NCBI GenBank assembly: GCA_905250075.1
Contig: CAJNOP010000040.1
Location: 395,498 to 459,497, forward strand
Source: Rotaria sp. Silwood1
Lineage: Eukaryota; Rotifera; Eurotatoria; Philodinida; Philodinidae
Direction: 5' to 3'
DNA length: 64,000 nt
This document shows, piece by piece, positions 50,970-63,608 of this stretch (its first letter is position 1; every line of letters begins with the position of its first letter). Both the position numbers and the translations under genes were made by a program. The notes below the pieces were generated by a model that did not search any database, was not told the DNA's origin, and saw only the letters and a program-made list of their open reading frames with translations.

Positions 50970-53872
50970 ATAAATCTCAAATTAATAATAGAACAGTAAT
51001 TATAATTGTTGTAACTTTATAGTCATCTATGGTATTTTTTTTTTCTCTGTTGTCTTGTTACTATTTTTAAGCAATAAATATTAGATATTTAGTAAGTGTA
51101 ACAAAGTTATTTTAAATACAGTAAATTAAATAAGTAAAATGAATTAATAATGAAAAAACCAAAAAGAAAAATATTAGATTGATTGTTTTTTTTTTTCAAA
51201 TTCATTATGATTTCTGTTAGCCTAGTAGAAAAAATTATGTTTCTATTTGCTTTTTTAGATTTTAGGTTAATATCGGTTTTTTGTAAGTTTGTAAAAAAGA
51301 AGAAGAAGAAGAGTGAGGAAATCCATAAAAACTTGACTTGTATGTTACTACAAAGATTAATACAGAAATTATAAATAAATGCTAGACTGTCAGAAAAGAA
51401 CTTTTTAATAAATAAATATATTTGTAAAAAAAATAAAATTTTCAAACACGAGACTAATTGAAGTTCATAGAAATGAATGTTTTTTTTTCTTGTTAACAGA
51501 TATTCTAGGCTTTGATATGTTGCATGTCTAAAAACATCCTTGAAAATTAATTAAATATATTGAATCAAAATGCTGTAATAGAATAGGGAATAGATTTAAG
51601 TTTTAGCTAGTAAAATCGACATCCAATTTTATCATACTTTGAATTGTCATTATTTTTTTTTTCTTCTGTATCTATATAAATAGAATGTGAAGGACTTTCA
51701 TAAGTTTTATTCTATTTTAAGTTCAATTATGTAAGTAAATTTGAGTATGACAATTATTTTATGTTTTTTTTTTTACATATCTTGAAAAATTTTATTACTT
51801 TTTTCCATCCTATTGTCAAAAATCTGGTAACAAAAATATTAGTGTTTTTGTTTTTTTCACAAGAGCATGTGTCAATGTTTGTTCGTACATATATATCTAA
51901 AAAAGAAAGGTTCTCTTCATTTTATTACTAGAATAAATACATGGATACGACAAATATACAAAAAACACTCTAGTGGAAATGTAATAAGAGAGTAATGGCA
52001 TATTTTTATCAGATGGTTATCAACAGTTATTAGATAGAAAACATATAGATGAAAGTAGACAAGAACTAACATTATAAATCGATAATATTAGTCAAGAACA
52101 CAAAGTACTTCAATGAGGTTGAAATAAAGAAATAAATCAACGTTCTTTTCTCATATAATATCAATGATTGTAAATGAAAATATAAATAAAAAAAAGAAAT
52201 TCTACAGATGATTAAATAAGCTCGAATAGATTAGAGAAAATTGATTGATAAAATCAAAATAGATATAAAAAGAAACATTCAATTAAGTCGAAACTTTATT
52301 TGAAAAGATGAATTGATCGATTTCAAGAATAAATGACTTTACATATAATCGTTAATAATGCTGACAAACGATCAGTCATTGATTATAAGAAATTTACTGA
52401 TAAGCATAATACATATTTTTCAAATCAATCATTTTCTATATCGTAGTCAAAGTTATCAAGTGTTGTTAAAATAGATACCAAAAGTTTTTTGAAACATGAA
52501 AATTGAGAATAGCTCGAGATTTGATCTTTCAGCGTCTCTTTTTTTGGTATGTATATTTTTATCGATGACGAGTCCTAGAATTCTCGAAGGAACTTCAGTG
52601 TAGTCAATGGCTTGTTTTCTTTCTTGAAAAGCTATTTTTAAATGTAGGGTATGATAGAGTCAATTTGTTAATTACGTTTTGTGACTATTATGTAAAACGA
52701 GTACTTTTATAATTAGAGTGCTATTTTCTAAGATATTGAACTTTTCTTCGTTTAAAAAGTAAGAATTAATAAAAAGAAAAAAGCTTTATCTCAAAAAAAA
52801 AATATTAAGAATATGGAATAAAAGTTCACGAAGAATTTTGGTTGTCGAATGATCTATTTTTGATCCTTATCAGTTGAATATCTTTCGAAAATATCCTGAA
52901 ATTTGAATCTCTCTAAGTCATACTCAATTTTGGAGTGAGGAAGAAGAGTTTGAAAATATTCTATTATTGTAAAAGGAACTAATGATTACTGATTCGCGTA
53001 TTTACGGAACCTATTGCTATTTGAGTGATATAAATCACACTTGTTTTCGAATCAAGCAGAAATACCTGTGTTTTGGTATTACGATACTTAATCAGGTGAA
53101 TTCTTGATTAACTTTTGTTTGATTATCTGCTAATGATTGATGGATATAATCAACATAAAGTTATCTACTGTAACTATATGAACAGGTGATGATAGCACAT
53201 AGGTTTCAGATTGTGAACATCTACAAAATTCATTTTAATCATCATGGAATAAAACGAATTGTTCAAATATCCATCGATCTTTAAAACTGTATTTTTCCAT
53301 GGCAAAATATTCGTTACATTGTATTTTGGAAAGTGATTGTGTTCATATCGGCTAGCTAGTAATCGATTTAAAAATAATTTTCTCTATTTCACATTATCTA
53401 ACATAGAGAAATAAAACAGAGAAATCTATATTAATTGTAAATATTTTTCTATTTTATTTATAAGAGACAAAAAGAGGCACACATATAAGAATATTGATAT
53501 TCAAACAGGAAAATATCAAAAGACAAATTAAAGTGAAGACTGCACAATACCAAACATACAATGACTCATTAGAAAAAAAAAAGAACAATAAACATACACA
53601 AAATGAATAACAAAAAGGCAAAATAACCGAAACAAAAATGGATAAACTTATACGTATACACATATATAGAGAAAGAACAAAAAAAATAATACACTACATT
53701 TTTCTATTTTCTATTTTTTTTTAAATTTTTCTTGCACTAATACCACAGTTGCTGTGCTAGTTTTTTTTTTTTCATGTGACAAGACATAATGACCAATATA
53801 ACACAGAGTAGAAAAAAATAACCATGAGAAAATTTAAATCATATATTTGAAATTTAAAGATTCTTTTTTTTT
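50970..53872. other. AT-rich intergenic region with one dispersed repeat copy
   Basis: Convergent side of WDR54 and the DAG kinase. No supported gene. Holds repeat copy 2 at about 52560-52760. Confidence 0.45.
52560..52760 (+). repeat. Interspersed repeat family, copy 2
   Basis: Shares AATTCTCGAAGGAACTTCAG and GAGTACTTTTATAATTAGAG followed by TGCTATTTT with the complement of 54600-54820. Together with 29880-30090 it forms a three-copy set in this window. No clear termini seen. Confidence 0.6.
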
Positions 53873-55878
53873 TCAAACACGTTTTGATTCAATTTGTTGA
53901 GCTGCTTGACTTCGTTCAGTTATAATCATTCGTGCTTGATTTTTACGTGTTATTATAATCTGACATGGACCAAGTAAAAATGGTTCACCATCAATTTCCA
54001 TTGGTAAATCTCGTCGAATAGTTAATTTTATTTCACTTCCTAATATTATCATATATATATATATATAATAAACTTGAAAAGAAAAATAAACAACATGATA
54101 AAAATTTTTTACCTTGTGCTATTCGATGACCACGTCTTCCTAAACGAATTCTTGCTAATTCAAAATGTTTAAAACCAATTATTTCTAAATAACCATCTGA
54201 ACAACTTTGTTCACGAAATCGATCATCATCAGCTTGTGAACTTGCACACCAAAAAGTATCATAAACACCTTGCCATGGATTTATTCCAGCTGCATACGAT
54301 GCTATATTTAATATAAGTATAGCATCAGGACGAAAACGAAATAAATCTTCATCCATATTTCTTCCATCAACATGTAATTCAAAATAATTTGCTATATTAC
54401 CAAATAAATATCGACGATCAAAAAATGTATTACTAATAAGTAAAAGAAAAACAATCTTGACTAAGATATATTTCAATTACATGAAATTCTCAGCCCGGAT
54501 ACAATGATATTTGTTGGAGATAATCAATTAATAAGGGTTAAAAATAAACTTATTTAGTAATCTGACTTTCTCTATAAGGGTTCATTCTATTGCCTGAATT
54601 TTTTTTGTTTATTTGAAAGAGCATGACAAAGGACTTGTTCAGGGAAGAATAACTCAGTGTCTCAAAAATAGCACTCTAATTATAAAAGTACTCTTTTCTA
54701 TAATAGCAACAAAGTTGAGTTCAAAAAACGAACTCTGTGATGCTATGCGTATGACATAGTATTTCAAACTAAAACACTTACTACAATACCGAAGTTTCTT
54801 CGAGAGTTCTGAGATGTACGATTATGAAAAAAAAAATTCATACCATTTATGTAAGATCAACCCCTAGACTCTTCTCAACTTTTATGTTTTACACTCAAAG
54901 TGACTTTTTTTTTGAGGACAGTGCTTACAAATGAAACATACCAACTAATACAACCATAAGCTAATTTATTTAACATTTGGTTAGCAAAACAGCGTGGATT
55001 TGCATTACGTTTTTCATGAAAATCAAGAGCAATCTAAATGTTAAAAAAAAATATATACATCTCATTTTTTGTTTTTAGTCGTAAATTATTTTAAATAATT
55101 TACTTGTGCATCTGCACCAAAACTAAGATAATTATTAAAAACAGGTTGAGGAATCTAAAATAAACGAAAAATATTTTTATTTATTTATTTATTTTTTGCA
55201 TTTCAAATGTTTTTTTTTTTTCATAACTAACTTTTAAAGTAGCAATACCAGTATGTGCAGTCGGTTTAACATCTATTTGCCATCGATCAAGTAAACGTGT
55301 TTCTGATCTAGCTAATGATTGTATAACTGCTGCTAAATCTTCACGACCATAACCAGCACCCCAACCAAGAAATCTAGCCATATCATTACCTGTACCTAAT
55401 GGAATAACACCAACACTAACAAAATCCATATATTGCATTTGAGATAAATCAAGTGCTGATAGAACCCAACCAACTGTTCCATCACCACCACAAGCTATTG
55501 AAAAAAAAAAGTGAAAATTTTTATTTAAGATAAAAAAAAGAAAACAAACATTTACCAATAATTCGTAAATTTTTTTCATGTTGATTCTCTTTTAGACCTC
55601 TTTGTGGACCATGATCTTTTACTAGATCATAAACATTTTGTTCACCTATTTGTGCTTGTAATTGGTCTAATACACCTTGACCTAGTAAACCGCCACTAAA
55701 ATACGAAAAAAAAAAAACAAAACTCGATGTTCAATCAATATGATTGTCATCAAAATCAAATAACATACGATTTTGTATTAACAAATGCTATGATCTTTTC
55801 TCTATATGCATCTGTTTCAGTGATTTCCAAAAAAGGTGTTTGTACGGTTGTTGAATTATCATCACTCGGTGGATTCAT
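53873..55878 (-). CDS. Diacylglycerol kinase lacking C1 domains
   Basis: Seven phase-consistent exons in transcript order: 55769-55878, 55556-55695, 55232-55494, 55104-55154, 54942-55033, 54113-54432 and 53873-54039; about 380 residues. It phosphorylates diacylglycerol to phosphatidic acid. The catalytic domain begins almost at once: AFVNTKSGGLLGQG, then ACGGDGTVGW (ATP-binding GGDG near 86) and GVIPLGTGNDMARFLGWG near 115. The accessory domain carries NYLSFGADAQIALDFH, INPWQG, DGYLEIIGF and MEIDGEPF. Animal DAG kinases normally carry two or three C1 domains before this region; here only ~30 residues precede it. The length and layout resemble plant and some protist DAG kinases. Intron 5 contains a dispersed repeat copy; intron 6 an (AT)n run. 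Confidence 0.88.
54600..54820 (-). repeat. Interspersed repeat family, copy 3 (in DAG kinase intron 5)
   Basis: Read on the complement, it contains GAACTCTCGAAGAAACTTCG, a TATGTCATACGCATAG block and GAGTACTTTTATAATTAGAG, then TGCTATTTTTGAGA. The order matches copy 2 at 52560-52760. It accounts for most of the 509-bp intron. Confidence 0.6.
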
Positions 55879-58800
55879 ATTGTTATTAATGATTAAATTT
55901 TTTAGTAATTAACACTAATATTGCACGTTTATATTATTATTTTAAAATATTTTTTACATAAACCAAGATGAAACATCTTGAAATAAAAAAAAACACAAAC
56001 GATTTAAACATAGAAAAAAAAAAAAAAAAAGAACACTAAACAGAACGGAAAAAAAAACTGTCTTTATTCCACATACATTCGACAGACGGTAGCGTCTTGT
56101 TTACTGGATTCTAATTGGTCAATTTGAAACCACCATTTTTGTTGTTTGAAAACATTGTTGTTTTTGTTTTTTTTTGTTTTTGAAATTCATTTTTGATAAA
56201 ACAAATAAAAAAATAGAGTTATTTCTTTTGTATTTAAGTCACCTGTTTGTTATCTACGAAGAAAAAAGCAATTCCTTCTTTTTTTATATTTTCTTTCTGC
56301 TTACTGGAACTTTCTGTGAAGCTAACAGCTGGCAACACTTACGCATTTTCAAGACCGTACGAGAGATCACTTACAGATTAACCGCAAGGAATATATTATT
56401 ATTATTATTTTTTCCTATTTAATGATTCATAGAAAATGTTATCATAACAAATTTTTTTTTTTGAAATATTACTTAATCATCATTATTATTCATATAGCAT
56501 TTCTTTTTTAATCATTATTTTAAGTTGAATACAAAAAAAATTTACATAAATATGTCAGAATCATCTACAATATCAAGATGATTAATAATACATAGACGTA
56601 TGTAAAGTCAATTACTAATATATATCGCAGAGGGAATTACAATATCAGTTAATTCAATACTAGTAATAAACTTTTGATTAAATATATTTATGTACGATCG
56701 TACAGGCTGGCTAATATTAATAGGTAAACCATTAAAAAAAGATAAATCTCCTGTACATATTTACATCGGACAAACAACACTTACCTGTAATATAAAACTA
56801 TATATTTTCAGTAGGAAAAATTAATGAAAGTTAAAGAAATACACTGATGTTCATTATATTGAATGAAGAAAAAAGCAGAGTAAGAAGTTTGGATTATTTG
56901 GTTCACAAACATCTACATTTCTAATAATATAATATTGAACTCAAACTTTTACTATTTTAAGTTTATCAATTTTAATGAAAACAACATTTTGATCCAAACT
57001 AGACTAATTTCCATAATCCGTTCAAACACCATCTAATATATCATATGTAATTCTTATTAAATGCAGTATAGAATACATGATCTTACTTCGATATACATCA
57101 GATAACGATTTATTGTATTTAGGAAAAGAATCTTGTTCAAGTGACTACATGCACCAATTTGTTCAGAATTTAATTGTACATCCAATGTGATATTAGTTCA
57201 TAACTTTAATTCTTTTGAACAAAATACTTAGAACTATGCTAAGGTTGTGAACATATAGAATGAAAAATTTTTGATCTTTTGATGTACAATACATAGCTTT
57301 TCATCAATCTTGATGAGCACACACTCACAGAAATAGTTTTTTATCTATAGTAAAATAGGAATTCACAGTCTGACAATTCAATAGGATTTTATTTTATGAA
57401 GGTTACGCTTGCATGAAAAATCTCTCTGAAAAATAAAGTCGGTAGTTTTGTAGAGAATTACATTCTCTATCAAATGAGATCAGAACTAAAATTTGAACAA
57501 GTATTAAATGCCTTACAGATAGAAAGAAAAGTAGGAAAAGTATTATGAAGTATCCATTACTTTTCGAAGAATTTCTCCAGATGTTAATAAAATTTCAAAA
57601 CTGTTTCTTACAATAAATAATTTTTTTTCTTTTTGCTGAACACACATTGTGTATTTCGAAGAAAAATATAGTGAGCATAACTTTCAAGTTCAGATTTTGC
57701 AGATATCTCTCATTCTTTCATAGCAAAGAGGGTAAGACTGACTTGCATACTTTTTATTAGCAATGAAAAAAGACGTTAAATGGCACAAACAACTGTTCTA
57801 GATATTTTTACACAGCTAAGTAATTATATCAGAAATACTAAGAGTGATGATTAGTGATGTATTGGTTTGTTATTTACTTAATAATAAAAGCATGAATTGA
57901 TCAAATTCCAACTTTTGAAATTAATCACTATCAACATTTTGAATTTTATCGAACTGTATAATAGAATGTTAACATGAGTAATAATAATAATAATTGCTCC
58001 ATTTTTACATAATATAGAGAATTGCGTTAGAATGTTACCAACATTATAACGATTGATCCGATTATTACTAAAAGTTCATATACATTTTCAAATATACCAG
58101 AAGAATCATTATTAACAAAGCTTGTTTCATCAAACTCAATTTAATATTCATGGCAATTACCAACAAGTGATGATGATAATACCATATTAATAGTTTATCT
58201 TACTTAAAGATGTAATATATCAAGGTCAATTTAAATTAAAGGAAATTATATATAAAAACATTTGTTAATTAAGTTTTCTTCGTATATAGAAAACATATAT
58301 ATCAATGTTGTAATATATGTCGATTTATAATAGGAAATGTAGTGCAATGATGGTGATAATCCATTTATAGAGTATTTAATAGAAATGTGCGATAGAAAAA
58401 AAAGGAAGAAATAATGAATAAATACAAGTATAAATTCTTTTTCGAGCAGCAAACTTTCTTGGATATAATGGAACATAAGCAGTTGAACTAGACTAAAAAA
58501 ACAAAATATTAAATTAACTAATTCACTTTCAACAGATGTTCAACTCAATAGATTTATTTGTTTCAAAGTATAAATAAAAAAAAAACATCGTTATCAAGAA
58601 ATTCCAGTAATACCTCATTTTATATTATCAAATGTCGTGATGTTCTGAAAGCTAATTAGAATGTAGTAAAAAATATACCTATTTTATGTCGAAATTCATA
58701 TGAGGTTCCATCACATGAGAACACTTCTATCATAAAAGATAGTATAGGATAATTAGTACATATACATTTCGATCAGACATTGTCAAACATTTTCACAAGA

Positions 58801-59022
58801 AGAAAATTTTCTTTTTTGGTTTCATTAACAAAATTATATGGTATTAAGTGTGGAATTCTAAAGAATATTGATGAAATCCAATAGAAAAAAAGATGCATAA
58901 AAAATAGCATATACAAGAACAGATTTTTACAAGAAAATTTATCTTATCACTTTATCACTCAATTGTATTCATGAAACCACTAGATTCGCAAGAGACATTA
59001 ATAATCACGTAGGATAATTTAA

Positions 59023-59273
59023 CCCTTTGGGGACCGACTTTTTTTCCAAAAGAGGTAAACGGTATCGTGGAAATTAGATAAAACTTAGAAATTATGAACT
59101 ATATACTTGTGGCGCTAGCTCTTCAATTCTATAGAGTAGGACAATGAACTATCTGATGAAAAAGGAAATAAAATATACAATGATTCCACTTCGAAATATC
59201 CAAAGCACTTGGGTCTTCTGTTTTAGTTGTGAGGACGTATATATATATATATACGTCCTTGGTCCCCAAAGGG
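59023..59273. mobile_element. piggyBac-like MITE, 251 bp
   Basis: The ends are perfect inverted repeats CCCTTTGGGGACC, each next to TTAA (59019-59022 and 59274-59277). CCCTTTG ends and TTAA target sites are typical of the piggyBac superfamily. An internal palindrome, GACG(TA)nCGTC, sits close to the right end (59234-59258). No transposase, so it would depend on another copy. Confidence 0.8.
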
Positions 59274-59837
59274 TTAATATGTAATTGACGAGGAGGTTCA
59301 TCAAATAAAAAAAAATTAGATGCTGGTTAGTGAGTGCCTCCTCGTTTATGTGAACAATTCAGGAATATGTTTACTTACAATGTGATGCTATCTATTGATA
59401 CAGATAATGGTGTATTTATTCGGAATTATATTGTGGAAAAACAACAAGTTAGATTATTTTCAAAGATGACAAAATATGAATAATTCATTACAAAGATGTA
59501 CATGCCATGTGAGCGATTTAATATCAGATATAGAATATATAAACTATTGGCACCATCCCTACTGTATTAAAATATAAAATACAATGTGTCAAAAATCAAC
59601 GATTTAGAATATGTTTACGTTTAAAGTGTAAATTCCATGTCATATATTTTTAGTGAAATCGATAAAGAAGTGTGGGGTGTGGATGTGGTCCAAAGAGAAT
59701 AAGTACATATACATCAACATCAACAATGCTAATTTTTTTCAGAAATCTGAAACAAAAAGAAAAATAAACATGAATATAAATAGCGCTAAATTCATCGTCG
59801 ACGACAGCTATGAAATTACTATGGATCTGCAAAATCG

Positions 59838-60295
59838 CTTTTTTTAGTCCCGGTCCCGCTCTTTGACAATGACTTCATTTCTAAAATCGAGCAACTTTTT
59901 TTACGATCTGTGTACTTATTAGATTCTGATAAGACTTAAATAAATGAATGATCAAAGAATGAACCCAGGGCGAGCAATCGGACAAGATTCTGCGTCTGAT
60001 CATATATGATCTTGTACGATTTGGTATGAATCGTACAAGACTTTCTGTCAGATTTTTTGATCTGGATAGTGTCGTGTTGGTTGTTTTATATGTATTCAAA
60101 AACCTGCGCAATTGGAAAATTCGGATTCTTGCAAACAGACTCGTAATCAGTAAAGACTTTTATAGAAATAGCAAATAAAAATATCAGATTTACAGGTCTT
60201 TAATCATGTCAAAATAATAAACGTGAAAATATATTGCATAAAAAACTGACCGGGACCAGTATGAAAAATTTTTAGTCCCGATCCCGGTTTCGGCA
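59838..60295. mobile_element. Remnant with GTCCCGRTCCCG ends
   Basis: TTTTTAGTCCCGGTCCCG at about 59838-59857 recurs as TTTTTAGTCCCGATCCCGG near 60270-60288, followed by TTTCGGCACCAC. An inverted copy, GACCGGGACCAG, lies just before the second. Ends of this type occur in hAT elements. No duplication or intact second end was found, so it is probably a broken copy. Confidence 0.35.
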
Positions 60296-61089
60296 CCACT
60301 TTGCAGTTCCCTAGAAATTACGAGCTTTGTCTCGAGAACTTATTGAAAGATTAGTTAAATCAGTTAAAGCAATTTCTTATATACATACAAATTTTGTTGC
60401 ATCTTTTACTTTTTTAGTAAAATATTCCAAAATTGATCCAGCACATTGTTTTCATGGTATTACTGTTTATAATCTAAATTATTGATTTTATGACTATGAT
60501 AAAAAGAAAGTACTGTGTATCTGTTTAACATTCATATAAACATGAAATCACATTTTGCTTAGCAAGACTAATATAATAATCTTCTAACGCACTAGTTAAA
60601 TAATAATACCAAGGCATTCAAATAAATATACAAATAAACTCGTTCGCACTGTATTTTATTTGGTATATTCGTTGACCTTTTAAACAATTACTGTGGATGT
60701 ATTTCACTGAATTCATTAGAGAGAATGACAGGACACTCAAATATACCTAGTTTTGATGTCTTTTGATCGCATAATTCTACAATTGATCTAGTAAACATAC
60801 CACTTTATGTAAATGAGATAAAAAGTGTCGCTGAAAACCTTAAGAATATAGGTAATGAGTTTATTAATGTCTGAATTTTCGTAGTTTTCTTTATCACGAC
60901 ATATGAATAAATGTATTAGAAGTTCGAATCTTTGGACTGAAATAATATTCAACTGATAAGATAAGTCTAAACCATCATGCAAAAAAAGATCGAATTCATA
61001 ATTTGGATGATGCTGAGCCTATAGACGCCAAATTTAGGTGAGGTTCATGCTTCAGCCAGCCTCTAGATTCCGCCGCCTATGTCATTAAA

Positions 61090-61830
61090 TGCAGAATTGA
61101 ACGGACTAAAATATGAACTAACTATATTATTAGCAATGGCTTTGTGACGTAGTCGTTTAATCAAGATAATGAAAGAACAGGAAACTTTCTAGGCTCAAAA
61201 GAAAAACACTGTATTTCGAGTTTTTCGATTCTCTATTGGGATGAGGAAGAAATGTCACTGGTGTAAATTAATAGAGCAAGTTGAGCTCTATCGATTGGTA
61301 TATGACTCAACTAGAAAGATGAAATTCTGTGAAGAAAAAAAGGAGAAATTTGATATGATGTTTTACATAAAATCACTAAAATATGGTGTCATCGGTCAGT
61401 ATTCAAGTCTGCCTATCTCAGCTTTCGAACATTTTGAAATAATACCAAATATATGATTCGATGCAAAATTGAATGGGCTACAAAGCAATATAAAGTTCCT
61501 TTTGGTGATTTGTTTCTCTCCTAGACATAAAGCCGGACCACTGAAAAGTAGACCAAATTTTATATACTGAAAAATCGCAGTTCTTGAGCTTTTCAATTCT
61601 AAATTAAGATCAGAGAGAAATACTATGTATATATATATATTGTAGAGCAAGTCAAGCTGTATCGATTGGTATATAGCTCAAATTGAATAGTGAAAAATTT
61701 GCGACGAAAAAATTTCAAAAAAAATATAGATCAATTTTTCGCACATTTTTGTGCTATTTTGGATGATGTCTGTGGTCGAACCGCCCTAGCAAACCAGAGG
61801 TAAGTCGTTAGACCGTAATATTTTGAATTC
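61090..61830 (+). repeat. Diverged tandem duplication, unit about 370 bp
   Basis: Paired landmarks occur in the same order about 370 bp apart: CAGAATTGAACGGACTA/CAAAATTGAATGGGCTA, CGAGTTTTTCGATTCT/TGAGCTTTTCAATTCT, and GAGCAAGTTGAGCTCTATCG/GAGCAAGTCAAGCTGTATCG followed by ATTGGTATAT. No stable frame spans the units. Confidence 0.6.
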
Positions 61831-63608
61831 ATCTATGGTAAATAAGGTCTGAAATTCCTTCACGGGGGTGCGACGGCAATGGGTGTCGTCACCTGTATCA
61901 TCATCTTCTCTGTTATGCATCTTTCTTTCTCTTGATTGATGTTTCTCGCACTCATTGTTCTATTATAGTTGTTATGTTTTGACGCTTGATTGTTAGTATG
62001 AGTTACTTTCTTTGTTAGAGAGAGTTGTATTATTGTGAGAGTGTAAGTTGTTGTATTGTATTTGGTGTGAGTATTACAGTTGTATACTATATAACAGCAT
62101 TATATTTGCTTCTCTCTCTATTATTTATCGTCAAAAGAGAACTTATTCAACTTATAAACATTATTTATCTAGCATTGAGCTTGCCAGTTATTAAAGCATC
62201 TCAGGGGAGTCAAATCCAAAATCGAGTGATCCCCATGTTTTTCAATATCGGAAAATATTTGATTTTTTCGTGGGCCGTCTCTTACATAGAAAAATAAGCA
62301 TTCGTGTTCTGGGTTATTTATTTTGTTATTGCTTCTCTTGTGACAATACAACAAAACAGAATTCGATGACCATTGTCAACTTGTCTCAACTACTTTTTAG
62401 TTTTATTGATACGAATGAGAAATTCGATTCTAATCTAAATACTCTCTCTCAATTATTTGAGCCATTTATAGAGAAATCAAAGTTGTTGTTCCATTTAAGA
62501 TTAGATTCTACAAGTAACATCAGCTTTCTATCGTATTAGATTTATATCGTTCATTTTGCATCAAATTTGACTCGAGCTACACCCAAGTTGGTTCAGCAAA
62601 TTAAAATTGAAATCGTAGATGTTTGTTAGTGTTGTCCTCTTCTGAATACTCTTTATAATACATTCATCAATTCTTTGAGCAATCAAACGGAAATTATGTT
62701 TCGTTTCAGAATGATGTGGATTTTTCTTCAATAACCACTAAATACTTAATTTTGATCTTATTCTGTTAACTCTCACAGTCGGTTTTAGCATTCTTTTCCG
62801 AAAGTAAAGGACTTGAATACAAAATACCTCAAGTTTCAGAGAGTATGATGGTGGATATGAGTGCAGGCTTCAGTTTCATCATCACACCCACATCCACACC
62901 CTTACGATACACTAGAGTATGTCAAGTTTCTTAATCATTGTTCTTATGAATTTTATTTGAATAAAAATGTTTTCTAATATGTAATGTTGTCAAAATTTTT
63001 TCATAATCAAATATATACGTATACTACTTGTATTGAAATATTCTCAATATTTTTTTGCTCGAAAATTTATCAAAGTATGTCTTTCTGCTTTTTATTCGAT
63101 AATTTAAAATTGTTCAAGAAAAACTTGACAGTCCAAAATTTAAATTATTAAACATTTCAATAATATATAATAAAATCAAATTATATTTTTAGTGATATTC
63201 TATTACTCTGTTTATGTAGAAATTATTCTTTATTAGGAATCGATATGTAAGTCTTTTGATTTAAATATTTTCTCAGTTTGTTTAACATTAGTTAGCCCTT
63301 GATTACATGATGCTTTCATAAAGATCCATATATCGACATGAGCATCACTATAAACGTAACCTCTGATTTTGAAGTAAAATCTGCAATAGAAACCTTCCTT
63401 AGTAAATGATTCTATTCATCGAATACCTAATTAGACTTCTAATAATTATAATTACGAAGAATTTTTCATCTGTGATCGTATTTTGTCGTCCAGAATAATA
63501 ATAATAAAAAAGAAAAAGAAGAAAACAGAACAACAGGAAGAAAAAGCGAAAGATCAACGACACGTTAGACGGGCACAGAAGAAAAGGAAATGAATTTTAT
63601 AAATTGTT

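Larger units (their letters stand above)
55879..63608. other. Gene-poor region rich in decayed repeats
   Basis: Nearly 8 kb without a supported gene. It holds a TTAA-flanked element (59023-59273), remnants with CCCGGTCCCG-type ends (59838-60295) and a ~370 bp diverged tandem duplication (61090-61830). GTGTGGATGTGG occurs at 59679 and inverted near 62890. Open frames around 62.0-62.5 kb lack any family signature. Confidence 0.5.

Noticed and set aside
62025-62539. Open frames with hydrophobic stretches
   Set aside because: No family signature, no intron structure and located in a repeat-rich region.
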